A stretch of DNA of 64,000 nt from Coriaria nepalensis (GCA_027186245.1 CP114485.1:1550001-1614000); one strand, 5' to 3'; shown: positions 49,098 to 64,000, counted from the first letter of the stretch. Notes: generated from the sequence alone by a model not told the origin. Translations and numbers: made by a program.

Positions 49098-52000
49098 ATG
49101 GGTCCTGAAACACTGACTCTAGCCGCACCACCTCCTTCAACAACCTCATCGACGGCGCCGGCATCACCGACTTTGCTTGCACCGGGGTTCAGATTTCACC
49201 CGACTGACGAAGAGCTCGTCATTTACTACCTCAAGCGCAAGGTCGCTGGCAAACCCTTTCGCTTCAATGCTATTTCCGAAGTCGACATCTACAAGAGCGA
49301 GCCTTGGGAACTTGCAGGTCGTAGAATTTTTAATAATTTTTTCTGGGTTTTATTTACTTTTTGCGTATTTCTTGAATTTCTTGATCAAAAAGTTATCTTC
49401 TTTATTTATGTACTTTTAGCTTCTTTTATTTTTTATTTATTTATTTATTTATTAATAATAAGTAAGATGGAGGATTGGTGGTTTACTTATTTATGTTGTT
49501 GATTTGGAACTGGGGTTAGGCAAGTCGAGATTGAAGAGCAGGGACCAAGAGTACTACTTTTTCAGTGCATTGGACAAGAAGTATGGAAATGGGGCTAGGA
49601 TGAACAGGGCTACTGGTCAAGGGTACTGGAAAGCAACTGGAAATGACCGGCCTGTCCGGCATGATTCAAGGACAGTGGGTTTGAAGAAAACCTTGGTTTT
49701 TCATAGTGGAAGAGCCCCAGATGGAAAGAGGACTAATTGGGTCATGCATGAGTATAGGCTTGTAGATGAAGAATTAGAGAAAGCCGGTGCCGGAATCGGA
49801 ACCATGCAGGTGAGGCCATGATGGAATTTTGTTAGTTTTTTTGGGTAATTATACTATGATTTGTTGGCAATGAAAGAGGTATATCAGGTCAAAATGAAGT
49901 TTGAAATGTGTTATTCGAGTACCAATCTATATATATTTCTGTACTTGAGTACGACTCTTACATGGGCTTTATTTTTCCCTATCAATTATGGGGATGGTTT
50001 ATTTCGGCTGGACAAAAGGATGCGTACGTACTGTGTAGAGTATTTCACAAAAGTAATTTGGGACCTCCAAATGGGCACCGATATGCTCCTTTTGTTGAGG
50101 AGGAATGGGATGATGGCGACAGAGTTTTGGTCCCTGGAGAGGAGACTACAGATCTAGCATTAATTAGCCGAAATTCCAATGTTGAAGAGAAAAGCAAGGA
50201 TATGTGTGCTCCAAAGATCTCCAAGGATGCATGCATTGAAGGGAAAAATGCCAAGCAGGTCCGTTATTTTCTTACTTTTAGCATTGATGTCTTTGTCGTA
50301 TATGCCGAATTGTTTTTGTCACATATCTGTTATATGTCGTATATACCGAATGGAGACATATAGAGAAAATAGTGCCTTTTAGCATTGATGTTTTTTTCGT
50401 TTATGCCGAATTGTTTTTGTCATATATCCGTTGCATTTTGTATATGCTGAATGTAGATATATCAAGAAAATAGTGCCTAGAAAGATTTCACTTCATTGAA
50501 AAACTGCCTGAAGCTTTAATGCGATTTTGGTTTTTGATTAGATTAACCCCTCTTCCTGATATGCAATGGATACCATTCTTGAATTAGTCTTTCCATAAAA
50601 TGATAATGACCAAAAGAAGGATGGTTTGTGTTTCTGGCTTTCTTGCTTTATAATCCTTCCATATAAATGCTATTTTTTCTGATCCTTAATGTTTTCTGCC
50701 TTTCATGCTTTAAAATTTCCAAGAGGAAGATTGGATAGTGATACATAAACCCTGCTGTCTGTCCTGTACCATTGATATTTTTTGGAAGAGTTTCCTCTCC
50801 GACTATTATTTAACCACATCACTCTCTAATTGAACTTGTGTGTGATTGACTGTGAGTCCTTTGTTGGGTTTGTGTGGATCTGTTATGATTCCCATATCTT
50901 TCAGAGGGTTTGATCTGAAGAGGCCAACTGGTGATGCTGATGAAAAGGAATATTCATCCCCTGTGTTGGGCATTCTTCTGGACCATATAAGATTGGAGAG
51001 TTGTAGCATCCTGGGTATGAAAGCCACCAAATTAATGATTATCCATAAAGGAAACATCAGAGCGTCTTTCCTTGTGTAGGGGAGTTTACCCGAAAAACAT
51101 TTTCTTCTAGAAGCTGAAAAGCTCTAAATGAATGCATTAGAAAGATTGGAAAAAAGAAAAATGCTTTAGAAAAGTTGTTCTGTAGGCTTTGTTTTACTTA
51201 AAACTAGTTTCTTGAATTGCAAGAGAAAGGCAGGGATGTGACATAATTGATTCAAGGGATTGAAACCATGTAAACCGGAAGTCCATAGCAGAATAGAGAT
51301 CAGATGGAAGCAAAATGTATGCTGATTGTATTGGTAGGCATAACAGATGTGGCGAACTTCATGAGGCTATTAATGAGTATAGTTAGAAGATAATCTGGAC
51401 CATTTGCCTGTGCTGTCTGTTAAGAGTTAACAGCAATCTGGACCTATGATAGGGATAAAAGGAAAAAAATTAGAGGTGGAGCTGTAAGATTCGATTGCTG
51501 ATAACAAACCTGGGTTGAATATGAAGACAACTTCTCTCTAACTGTTTTTCATCATGTTTGCAGTATAAAAAATATCCATAAGATTTCTTTGGGGTTGTCC
51601 TGTTTGTATCCTTACTCTTCATTAAGCATTTTGTGCTGCCCCATAGATGACATATATTCAATCCTTGTGCAAAGACCGCATCATTAATTTAGATATGTTT
51701 TTTAGGAAAAAAATTGTCTGATTTTGGTTATACAATAGTTATGGTCAAGAGAATGGGTCTATACTTCACATGATCGCTCAACGGAGAAAACTCAAGTTAC
51801 AGAACATTTTTCTGCAGAAGAGGAGTTGGGTGAGACCTAGCCATGATGTTTCCAGGTCTTCTCGACTAGGGGTTATTGCTTCGGATTTTGAATTGCCCCT
51901 TTCTCTGTGATAGTTTAGAGTTTAATGAGGTCTTAAAAGGTTCTTACCTGTACATCAAACTCATTATATAGATTAAGACGAGCCTTTAATTTTAATCAAA

Positions 52001-52660
52001 TTGATCATAAGCCCATACTTTATATTGTATGTCTATTGGTTTCTACTGTTTAACTATCTTTTTGGCATGTCATTATAGGAAACTCAGTTATCCAGGAAGG
52101 CTCCTTTGAGTGCAAACGAACCTCCAAAAAGCTCCCAGAATGATCTGATGGTATGCAAGAATGAGAAACTGGACAGCTATATCCCCCCATCTATAATAGC
52201 AAATCCTAAACCCTTCACCTTAATGAGATATAAAAGAAAAAGACTGAACGATTCAAACTCAGACGGGTCCAACGCTTCTGAGAATTCAACAAGGACAAGC
52301 GAGGAGCCTTGCTCGTCCACAACGACCAATACAGTGATGACACCTGTCAGCCCAACAAGGCCCACAACAAGAAACTTCCTGTCAGCCCTAGTGGAATATT
52401 CCCTGTTGGAATCTATTGAGGCGAAGGAAACTACTGTCCCAACACCTGCATGGGATGTGGCTGCTCTTGGCTCTTCTGTGCATCCAAGCATTCTGAAATT
52501 CATTCAAGACCTGAAAGATGAGATCCACAAGATCTCTATGGATAGGGAAAAGCTCAGGTTTGAAGTGATGAGCGCTCAAGCTATGATTAGTATTCTTCAA
52601 TCTCGAGTCGATCTTTTGAACAGGGAGAATGAGGATTTGAAGAGGGTGGTCAAGCCGTGA
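49098..52660 (+). CDS. NAC transcription factor (NAC050/052/078-like), 443 aa
   Basis: DNA-binding regulator. Four exons: 49098-49317, 49520-49809, 50019-50258 and 52079-52660 (1332 nt, in frame). The NAC domain runs from [11 protein letters not shown] (30-40) to [12 protein letters not shown] (171-182), with [14 protein letters not shown] and [12 protein letters not shown] between. It is followed by a Ser/Thr-rich linker and a C-terminal coiled coil (about 395-441, [19 protein letters not shown]). The coiled-coil end and absence of a membrane segment point to the NAC050/052-like group (chromatin-linked repressors with JMJ14 in Arabidopsis) rather than membrane-tethered NACs. The last intron (50259-52078) is unusually long for this gene and holds a 101-bp tandem duplication. 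Subgroup placement is moderate in confidence. Confidence 0.9.
50275..50478. repeat. 101-bp tandem duplication in the last NAC intron
   Basis: Copies 50275-50375 and about 50376-50478 share CTTTTAGCATTGATG, TATGCCGAATTGTTTTTGTCA and GAAAATAGTGCC in the same order, with scattered substitutions. The first copy begins 16 bases after the splice donor. Confidence 0.88.
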
Positions 52661-53201
52661 AACTGGTGGTGGGTTTATGATGGTTCTATGAGTGAACGCA
52701 GGAATGAATGCCTGGTCAATCTGTAGAAGGACTAGGATCTAGTTTTTTGTTATTTTTTTCTTTTATGAATAAGTAATCTTTTCTTGTCAGGACTTTGGAA
52801 GTGAAACTAGACTGTCTAGTTGTTGAAGCAAGTAATTGAGCAATGTAACTTTGTACTGTGAACTATTGTAAGCTTGCTGTTTGTATCCTTTAATCTGGAA
52901 ATTTATGGACCAATCTATAAGGGATTTGGTTGAATGTTGAGAATGATTTTCACAGAATAATCGGAGAAAAATAATACAAATTATTACAATAAGCATCAAC
53001 ATAAATGTTCCATGCTACATGATTGGAGATTATTATGACTTGAAAATCGAACAATACCTCTGACATTAGACACTTTGGTACCATTTTACACATAATCAGT
53101 ATACATACATAGATCAAAATACAGAAACTCTCTGTTTTGGTATCTGCTACCTCGTCGGCCTAACAGAAATCGCTGGATTTAAAGCTCCATCTGATTCACG
53201 A
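52661..53201. other. Convergent 3' flanks of NAC and NADP-MDH genes
   Basis: 3' untranslated sequence of both genes; no other signal. Confidence 0.55.
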
Positions 53202-55871
<2,670 letters not shown>

Positions 55872-57447
55872 GGCAGCAGAGACGAACAGTCAAGAGCCTG
55901 AAACAGAATAACTAGCAGTGGTAGTAGAGAGAGAGAGAAGAGAAGAGAGAGAGAGAGGGTGGGCTGAAGATTGAGAAGGTCTGGTTGAGAATAAAAGAGC
56001 GTGAATTGGAGGGAGAAAGGTGGTGGACGAAGATGGAAGGAAGAAGAGGAAGGCTCAAGGCTGTCAAGAGTAAAAGCAGAACAAAAAAATTGTTTGAAAT
56101 ATTAGTATAAGGTCATTCTAATGACACGTGGCATTTAATCCAAAAAACCATCTTCCTCTCATTCAGCTGGATTGTCACTTAGTTACTTTCATCGTTTTTT
56201 TGTCTTTGTTTGATAATTTTGGTGGTGGGACTTATCATACATTTGTATGTTTCATTTCATATTTGCTACTCTGGTTTACATTAAGCTTGAAATTCAGTTT
56301 CCTTATTAGTTGAACTAATTTTGTGAAGAGTTTGATCCAAATTAGATTTGAATGTAAAGAAGGTCTGTTCATGTCGGGTGAGTTCAGCTGTTGTTCAAGT
56401 TGGCTTGCTGTCGTGTTCATACAAAAACCAAAACCAATCTAAGAGAAAAGTTTTAGATAACTGGTATGGTTTTGGACCATTGGATTTGTTGGACCTTCCG
56501 TTCATTATGTTTCGATTGGTCCATGGGGCTTGCTTGATGGTTTGTTGCACTTCCCATTCAAACCCAACACCTAAAACCACACAAATATACCGAAATTAGT
56601 CAACGGTAAAAAAAAAAAAAAAAACAATTTCTAGACCTACCCAGAAATCTGTGGGATCCTTTGTCTGGCTTCCAGTTTCTTTGTCTTGTAATGGAATTTC
56701 AAAGCAAGGATACGAATGTGATTAGAAGGTGGTGAATTCATTACGCTTTTGGCTCTGTGTTTGTGGACAGGATGTGAAGAACACAAAATGATCGATATAC
56801 AACAAAGGGCACAATTCCAATTGGGGGGGGGGGGGGGGGGGGGGGGAGGGTCTTAATCATGGCTCTACCTAGACATTAGCTTCACCATAAGAATTGGAAG
56901 GCACGCACTTGTTCTTATCCTCTCATGCAAATTGCAATCTTGTCATTTCGAATATTTCTACATCCACCCATCATTCATTCAAATACAAAACGAAACATGC
57001 TATATCATGAATCGAGTCCAATGAGCCCAACAACATCAGCCCAAACCCATCCAGAGAAAAAATGGGCTGTGCATCAGCCTAAACATGATATGCACTCATG
57101 TATATATATATATATGACCCATCTGTCCTTTTCATATATATATCATACCTTTGTATATCAAGAAGAGGAGGTTTGTCTCATGCTCTTGGACTTGGCTCTT
57201 TAGCCGTCCATGTATCTCTCTGTGTCTTTTCTATTCACCAAGAATATGCTTACACTAACCTGTAACATTTTGGTTGCATCGCCGGATCTGCAACAAAAAC
57301 AAATCATCATCAATTTCAATGTCATTAAATAAGTAAGACTCTTACTAAGCCTATTTATCCCACAATCATTGCAACATGATCTTTGCATTATTCTCCTACA
57401 CTGTCATTTCCTTTACTTAGTTCGTTCATCGAACAGGCATTGAGAAA
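55872..57447. promoter_or_regulatory. Divergent intergenic region between NADP-MDH and the 4CL-like gene
   Basis: Upstream of both genes. It has a (GA)n leader at 55926-55960 for NADP-MDH, a poly-A run near 56609-56624, a poly-G run at about 56825-56846, and TATATATATATATA at about 57100-57114 upstream of the ligase gene. No gene recognised. Confidence 0.5.
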
Positions 57448-59471
57448 ATGTGGGCCATCCCGACCACCACACTAGATGACGTCGAGACTATTCGACCGGC
57501 ACAACCACCGCTTAGAACCGCCGAACATGGAGGCTTTGACCCGGTGACCGGAATCTATCATTCGCTCTATAACCTCAATCAACATCAACAAATACCCACT
57601 AACACTGAACTTGACACGGCCGCGTTTATACTATCCCAGTTCCCGCAGCTAAATCAGGCCGAGTCACGAGTTGCACTCATTGACTCAGCCACTCACCAGC
57701 GAATCTCGTATGGCCAGCTTTACCGATCAGTACGTTCGCTAGCATCGGGATTGTACCATGCAGTTGGAGTAAGAAAGAACGACGTCGTGTTTGTCTTGTC
57801 TCCGAACTCACTTTTGTACCCTACGATCTGTCTAGCAGTTTTATCCGTTGGCGCCATAATTACAACGGCCAATCCAGTAAACACCGAGTCAGAAATCACT
57901 AAACAAGTCCGTGACTCGGGCGCGAAACTCGGTATTTCATCCCCGGAGGAACTTCACAAACTGATTCCGACCGAGTTGCCGACGGTTCTCACGACTCGGT
58001 CCTCTAATCATGGCGAAATGTTATCCATCGAGGAGCTCATCGAGAGTTGTGACACGGCTGACGAGTTTCCGAAACCCGGGCTGACTCAGTCCGACACGGC
58101 GGCGATTCTTTACTCTTCCGGCACGACGGGGATGAGTAAAGGCGTCGTTCTAACTCATTCAAATCTCATTTCCACGATAACGCTTCTCAACTGGTACGTC
58201 GACGTCACGTCCGCTCAAAACGACGTGTTTCTCTGCTTCGTTCCGATGTTTCACATCTACGGACTTCTATTCTTCGCGCTCGGATTGTTCTGCAAAGGCA
58301 GCACCACCGTTTTGATGCAGAGATTCGACTTCGCCGCCATGGTCGAAGCGATCCGAGCTCACAAAATCAACAACATTCCAGCCGTACCACCTGTGATCCT
58401 AGGACTAGTGAAATACACGGCCGGCGGCGGTAAGGGCGACTTTTCGTCGCTGAGAAGAGTAGGATCCGGAGCCGCGCCGCTGGGAAAAGAGGTCGTGGGG
58501 GCGTTCAGGGAGAGATTTCCATGGGTGGAGATAAGACCTGGCTATGGACTAACCGAGAGCTGCGGCGCGGCGACGCTTTTCGTTTCGGACGAAGATTCAA
58601 AGGCTCATTCCGGATCTTGCGGGCGGTTATCGGCGTGTTTTGGCGCGAAAGTGGTGGATGTAAAAAGCGGGAAGGCATTGCCGCCGTATAGAGAAGGAGA
58701 GCTATGGCTCAAGAGCCCGACGGTGATGAAAGAGTATTTAGGTAACATAGAATCGACGGCGAGCACCATTGATTCAGAAGGCTGGTTGAAAACTGGTGAT
58801 CTCGGGTATATTGATGAAGACGGGTTCGTTTACATTGTTGATAGGCTTAAGGAGCTAATAAAGCATAATGGCTATCAGGTAAATCATATTGAAACCCAAA
58901 CCTAACAACGAACAGCTTATTTATTGAACTCATTGTTGATTACTCGTCTAATGATGAACAGGTAGCTCCAGCAGAACTAGAAGCATTGCTTCTGAGCCAT
59001 CCTCAAATTGTTGATGCGGCCGTGATCCCGTAGGCCATTAACTAATCACTCTTAACTAATTGATTACTCCATAATCAACGAATGATGATTGAATTTGTGA
59101 GCTGATTTGGGCAGGGTTGAAGATGCAGGAGCAGGACAGATACCAATGGCTTACGTGGTGAAAGCAGCAGCAGCAGCAGCAGCAGGAGGAGGTTCTGATC
59201 TTAGTGAAGACCAGGTCATTGAATTTGTTGCCCGCCAGGTGTGCCTTAAGGCTTAAGCAAAAACATACAGTTCTTAACTAAGTAGTTAATTATTAATTAA
59301 TTTTGTAATTAGATGAAGATATCGTGATATTTACAGGTTGCGCCATATAAGAAGGTTAGAAGAGTGAGGTTCATCAGGGCCATTCCAAGGTCAGCTGCGG
59401 GAAAGATACTGAGGAAGGATCTTGTTGCTCAAAGTAGACAACAAGAGCTTACTCTAATCTCCAAACTATAA
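57448..59471 (+). CDS. 4-coumarate:CoA ligase-like / OPCL1-type acyl-CoA ligase, peroxisomal (SKL end), 585 aa
   Basis: An adenylate-forming enzyme that activates a carboxylic acid to its CoA thioester. Four exons: 57448-58878, 58962-59029, 59115-59238 and 59337-59471 (1758 nt, in frame). The AMP-binding box I is at about 222-233 ([12 protein letters not shown]). The later segments [25 protein letters not shown] and [14 protein letters not shown] are intact, and the catalytic Lys region is [11 protein letters not shown]. The protein ends in SKL, a canonical PTS1. This suits jasmonate-type (OPCL1) or other peroxisomal 4CL-like clades better than cytosolic monolignol 4CL. A GCA repeat in exon 3 (about 59164-59184) encodes a poly-Ala stretch, then GGG. 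The N-terminus is somewhat longer than usual. Substrate not determinable. Confidence 0.9.
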
Positions 59472-60188
59472 AATAAAACGATCTGTAAATATTTCTTATG
59501 ATTGAAAGCATATTATGTATTGGAATGAAGATCAAAATGCAGGAAAATGAATGGACCGTAAATACATACAAATTAAAATATGCAAAATTAGTACTGAATC
59601 CAACCTCATTTTACTATATCTAGTGACTCATATGAACACAGAAATGACAAAGGTGAAGGTGTGAAGTGTGAACGGATTCGACCGGTCCAGTTTACCAACT
59701 ACGTATTATGTTGCTTTAACTAGATGAGATCCCTCGTGCAAGTCATAAAAGTTGAACACTTAATTTATTTATTAATAATATTGGTTTTGGAGGATGGGAT
59801 TCCATGAAAGACGGGATGAATGACACGCAATCTTATCCTCACACGGTAGCACCACCGCCGCCGCACCAACCCACCAACAATACCACTTAATCCATGGGTT
59901 ACGTACATTATACAAACTTATCACCGTAATGATTGCCATTCAAACAACTACTAAGTGTGAAATAACAAGCTACTAGAATTTCAGTAGAGTGTGGACTTAG
60001 GGAAAAAGGTCATCTTCACAATGCCTATATATAGAGGTCTCGTATCACAAGCTCTTTGCATTCACCGAGTTCCATTTGGCTTCTTACACTTACAGTGAGT
60101 GGAACGCTCATAAACCATATAAGAAGTATCAACTTCATACAAATCCGCGTCTACTTTAAGTGAGTGATACGGTTGGGAGTTTATAAGT
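59472..60188. promoter_or_regulatory. Intergenic: ligase 3' flank and GRP promoter with TATA box
   Basis: TATA-like CTATATATAG at 60025-60034, about 155 bases before the GRP ATG (60189). Otherwise AT-rich, no gene. Confidence 0.55.
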
Positions 60189-60746
60189 ATGGGGAGCACA
60201 AGAGTGATTGGGGCTACATTCTTGGTTTTACTCCTCATCGATATCACCTTTGCGACTAGATCACTTAAGGCAACTGGCGGTGGTGGTGGAGGCGGAGGTG
60301 GTAGGGGAGGGGGTGGTGGTGGAAGTTCTGGAGGGCAAGGGTATGGTTTTGGGTATGGTTCTGGGAGTGGTTCAGGATATGGTGGCTCAGCGGGAGGGTA
60401 TGGTAGTGGAGGAGGAGGTGGTAGTGGCGGTGGAGGTGGATCGGGAAACACCCTTGGCTATGGGTCGGGATATGGGTCGGGATATGGCTCCGGGTACGGT
60501 TCCGCTGGCGGGATAGGAGGTGGAGGTGGCAAAGGTGGTGGAGGAGGTGGAGGCTCAGGCACAGGAGGAAGTGGGTCAGGTTATGGCTCAGGAGGTGGGA
60601 GTGGATATGGAAATGGAGGTGGTGCAGTAGGTGGAGGAGGTGGAGGAGGTGGAGGAGGCGGAGGTGGCGGTGGCAGCAGCAGCAGAGGTGGTGCTGGTTC
60701 GGGCTATGGTGAAGGATATGGCGAAGGATATGGGGGTACACCATAA
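60189..60746 (+). CDS. Secreted glycine-rich protein (GRP), 185 aa
   Basis: A single-exon cell-wall-type glycine-rich protein. Residues 1-22 are a signal peptide (ATFLVLLLIDITFA), with likely cleavage before TRSLKA. The rest is almost entirely Gly with Ser, Tyr and a few Lys, in GSGYGSG(Y/G)-type and poly-Gly blocks, ending EGYGGTP. It belongs to class I structural GRPs by composition. The codon pattern is repetitive (GGN), so the antisense frames appear open but are not genes. The start is supported by a TATA box 155 bases upstream. Confidence 0.88.
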   Translation: MGSTRVIGATFLVLLLIDITFATRSLKATGGGGGGGGGRGGGGGGSSGGQGYGFGYGSGSGSGYGGSAGGYGSGGGGGSGGGGGSGNTLGYGSGYGSGYGSGYGSAGGIGGGGGKGGGGGGGSGTGGSGSGYGSGGGSGYGNGGGAVGGGGGGGGGGGGGGGSSSRGGAGSGYGEGYGEGYGGTP

Positions 60747-61352
60747 AATAACATTAAGTAATAATCAATTTACATACACTTACCTTGGCATTGCATTCGA
60801 ATTCCGAGCATCTATAATTATTAAATAAACTGCAGCAGCATCACAATCACAGGCAGCGGTGATGGTGGTAGGCGTTGCAGATCCTGTTCCTGTCTGTCTA
60901 TGGTATTTACACAGCATGTTGTATAATAATAATAATAGTAATTTTAAAAATAAAAATTTCACCACCTACTGAATGGATATGAAATGGGCAACAGAGCCTG
61001 ATAACACAAAAAGTGTTCCATTTTCTCAAATCCTTAAATATACTGTTTCTAACTTTAAAACTACCAATCTGGCTAATTCAAGGTCATAATCGTACAGATA
61101 AAATAGAGCGAGCAAGACATTTTGAAGCTACTCACTCAAATCATGACATCTCCTAGAGATTATAATAATCTCCCAGAGATTATAATTACTTCTCTGATCT
61201 CGGCTATAAATATGCTCATCCTCAGCTAAAAAGTTCTCTTTCGAAACCTACCATACTTCTTGAATTTCACACTAGGATACTGCAACTAAAGTGAGACAAA
61301 TTGACTGTAAAAAAATCGTAACTGGGGTGCTCTGAATGAATCTCGGAAAAAA
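60747..61352. other. GRP 3' flank and BTR1-like 3' flank (convergent)
   Basis: No gene. A short near-repeat of CTC(C/T)(C/T)AGAGATTATAAT occurs twice around 61149-61186. Confidence 0.5.
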
Positions 61353-63243
61353 CTACTCCAACACTTTCTCTGAAGCATAGGTTACTTTCTGCATTATCAT
61401 GTCCTCAGCTGCACGTATTGCTCTCTGTGAACCTGTAATTGTGACTTTCCTGCAGAGACATGTAAAGTACAATCAAAGATTGAAAAAGAAATATAACTGC
61501 CAAATAACTTTTAAACAGGCAGAAGATTGATGATCTATACCTGTCACTTGTTCCAGACATGAAATCGCCTCTATCTGATATCTTGATTCTGGCTCCACTG
61601 GCCTGCAGGAACAAAATGCTTTATATATTTGGAGTAATCAGCCCTAAAGAATAAAATAATGGTTGGGTCATTTACTATTCAAAACTGAAGATCTCAACTA
61701 TATTTCCTCTCCCTGAAAGAGAGAGAGAGAGAGAAAGAGAGAAGTAGATGAAACCTGACTGATTTCCATTATGTTCCTTCCACCACGACCAACCACCAAT
61801 CCGATATGATCATCAGAAACCCCGATAGTCACTGAGTTACTTTGATCTTCCTGGGAAAAGATGAGAACTTTGCTAAAGATAATACTTAAGTTCGTAAACA
61901 AAATTACCACAAAGTGTGACCGTCGGCAATGCTAATAGTCACCGAGCATATTTTACTGTCAGGGTTAATGGCAACAATATCTGATGGTGGAGTAAATTGG
62001 GAAGGGATTAAGTCTGAACCTTATCATTATGAAACTTTCCTCCACCATGATTTGGTCCATAGTTCCCTGCATTATATGCTGCTATTGCAACAGAACAAAG
62101 CATTTACAAAGAGAAATAACCATGAAAATTGGGGAAGAAAACACAGAAGTTTTGGGGTTTAATATAAACTATGCATTAAAAATTTACCATGGCAAGGACA
62201 AATGAATCTAATTGAAGCCCATAAACTATGCTATATGGGTATTTTGATGTGCCGTTCATCTGTATAATTTTGGGGTGATTGACACAGTTTCATAGTTTTA
62301 TATTTCATAGGAAAAAGGTAGAGGATTCTCAAGACAAAGTTATTCTACTTATCACCAATGCCTTGTCAGAATTGAGGCGGGATAGCCCTAGAGAGGTAGT
62401 AGGACCAAATAAACAAGTGTATCAATGAAGGCCCACCTGGATATGAAAATGGAGAATTCATTGACTGAGAGTAATGAGGGTCTTCAGCTAACTTAGAGAT
62501 GATTAATTCAATCGCTCGCATTTGTTCGTCCAAAAGTCCAATCAGGGTCACTAGTCTATCACTAGACGCAAAATAGTTATTATCCTGTGGAGATATCTTA
62601 ATGGCAGCCTGTGAATCCTCAATAAACGATCTGCACATTGCCAACACTGTATCAGAAAAAGGAATATTCACAGTAATACATAAGCAAGCCATAATTCATT
62701 TAACTAATTCATTCAACACTGTATCCTAAAACATTTCATGAATCTAAACATGGTAATAAAGATGCAGAAAATGAGTATATTTCATAACAAGATATAAGGA
62801 TAAATTTCCTACTTTATGGTGGACCCTCCCTTTCCAATTATTCCTCCACAAGAGCCATGTGGAACAACTAGCCTAACTCTTGTTGTTGGTTCAACATCAT
62901 TGTCTTCTTCAGTGTGAAGCTAACCAACAATATACATTTCAGTTAATATAAAGGAATATCAAATGTATTAGAGCTTAGAGTAGAAGAAACAGTATAGTGA
63001 TTACCTCACTAAGCAACTTAGCAAGAATAAGTTCCACTGCTTTTAGTATCTCATTTATTGTTCCAGATACCATAATAATCCTATCAGTTGTCCCTGGAAA
63101 AAATTCATTATTACGGGACAACTGGATTCGAGCTCCAGATTGTGACTGGAAGTCATTGATAGTCGAACCACCTTTTCCAATAACAGAACCAGCAGCAGCA
63201 TTTGATACAAGAAACCTGAGGTATGTAGTCTTCTCCAGATTAT
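61353..63243 (-). CDS. BTR1-like KH-domain RNA-binding protein, 3' part only
   Basis: A three-KH protein of the PCBP/Nova type. Exons: 63005-63243, 62813-62919, 62437-62630, 62020-62066, 61755-61850, 61541-61602 and 61353-61449, all GT-AG and phase-compatible. KH1 reads [20 protein letters not shown] with [16 protein letters not shown]2 has [20 protein letters not shown] with [12 protein letters not shown]3 has [29 protein letters not shown] and [16 protein letters not shown]. The stop is at 61353-61355. The segment order and linker ([12 protein letters not shown], then GPNHGGGKF) match Arabidopsis BTR1, which binds a tobamovirus RNA 5' region and limits viral multiplication. The first coding exon is not visible and probably lies beyond the window end. 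Confidence 0.88.
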
Positions 63244-64000
63244 CTGGCAAACCAAGTATAAGAAAATAATATCTATGACCAGAGAGGATGAAACTGGAAT
63301 AAACATTAAATAAGTGAGAGAAAGCGATGAGGGGAATGCACAAAGAAAGTCGGTCGATTTCTCATACTATTCTCATTCAAATAAATCCGTGCAGAAAGAC
63401 TTCTGATTATGAGAAATGATGATCTTTCCATATTCAAAGAGAATCCATTAAGGTACCTCAATATACAGTATCACTGTAGAAATCAGATCACCCTGGATTA
63501 GATATTAACCAAAAGTGAAAATATAAGTTAAGCTAAAGTAAACCCTATTGGGTGCTTTTTAGGAAATTAATAAAAGAAGAACAATTTTAACCCGCATTTA
63601 TTTTCTCTTTCCAGTATTCGAGATCAGAGTAAATGCAAAGCGGCGTTGAATCTAAAGATGTCAAACACAATTGTTAGTTTCCTAGTTCAAATCCAATTGC
63701 AGCTGGTAGTTCCACTATTGACAATATTCATAACAGAACACGTGAAGCTCTGCTTGCTTTCTGATACCAGATGGAAAAACTAGAACGAAAGTCCAAACCA
63801 GTATCCTCAAACCAATTATGTTTCCCTTCGTTATACAAAAACCAAATATCCTAAAAATCCTGGTCAGAATTATGGATACACAATTTGGACCAGGAAAATA
63901 TGCAAAATCAGAAGAAGCAACACACATTATCCATCACTTCTCTTATAAATCGATCTGATACAAACCAAACCAGAATCCAAAAAGAAAACACATCGAGCTT
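63244..64000 (-). other. Intron / 5' region of the BTR1-like gene
   Basis: Sequence upstream of the KH1 exon, which has its acceptor at 63244. I see no convincing N-terminal coding exon, so this is probably a long first intron, with the start codon outside the window. Confidence 0.5.

Noticed and set aside
60062..60451. Proline-rich minus-strand open frame opposite the GRP gene
   Set aside because: It is the antisense of GGN repeats. The plus strand has the signal peptide and TATA box.

Overview
This is nuclear DNA from a flowering plant, almost certainly a eudicot. Genes carry many short GT-AG introns, intergenic DNA is AT-rich with microsatellites and MITE-like elements, and the families are land-plant specific (NAC, BAHD, MFS nodulin-like, RD19-type protease, SPT5-like/KTF1, NADP-malate dehydrogenase, NFD4-like transporters). 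The species cannot be named from the sequence. All exon models were built by hand from reading frame, splice signals and remembered family architecture. Every intact model closes in frame, but no search was run.

Layout. 0.8-1.7 kb (-): a small Gag1-like clamp (former DUF4050) protein with a TTA-flanked MITE in an intron. 2.7-4.1 kb (-): BAHD acyltransferase. 4.8-6.3 kb (-): RD19-type papain-family protease with an ABRE/G-box cluster upstream. 6.4-9.8 kb: AT-rich, with a tandemly duplicated repeat. 9.8-11.6 kb (+): ACT-domain (ACR9/10-type) protein. 12.4-16.6 kb (+): two tandem NFD4-like MFS genes. 17.3-24.8 kb (+): an 18-exon SPT5-like/KTF1 (RDM3) gene with a GW/WG-rich tail built from internal tandem repeats. 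25.3-27.7 kb (-): pectate lyase with a hydrophobic C-terminal tail. 30.1-31.5 kb (+): a shrunken, decaying shugoshin. 33.1-33.8 kb (+): DUF1635-type coiled-coil protein. 34.5-37.9 kb (+): a pullulanase (limit dextrinase) pseudogene lacking its catalytic core.

40.9-42.0 kb (+): two-finger C2H2 EAR repressor (ZAT type). 43.2-45.6 kb (-): SKU5-like multicopper-oxidase homologue (pollen L-ascorbate-oxidase-homologue type). 46.6-47.7 kb (-): RABC/Rab18-type GTPase. 49.1-52.7 kb (+): NAC factor of the NAC050/052/078 type, with a long intron carrying a 101-bp tandem duplication. 53.2-55.9 kb (-): chloroplast NADP-malate dehydrogenase with both regulatory cysteine pairs. 57.4-59.5 kb (+): 4CL-like acyl-CoA ligase ending in SKL (peroxisomal). 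60.2-60.7 kb (+): secreted glycine-rich protein. 61.4-64.0 kb (-): 3' part of a BTR1-like KH-domain RNA-binding protein, running off the window.

The genes do not form one pathway, and no previously undescribed multi-gene system is evident. The most informative stretch is 30-38 kb, where two ordinarily conserved single-gene functions (meiotic cohesin protection and starch debranching) are both in decay around an apparently intact gene. That pattern suggests this segment is the eroding copy of a duplicated chromosome block. The other notable feature is the repeat-built Argonaute-binding tail of the KTF1-like gene.
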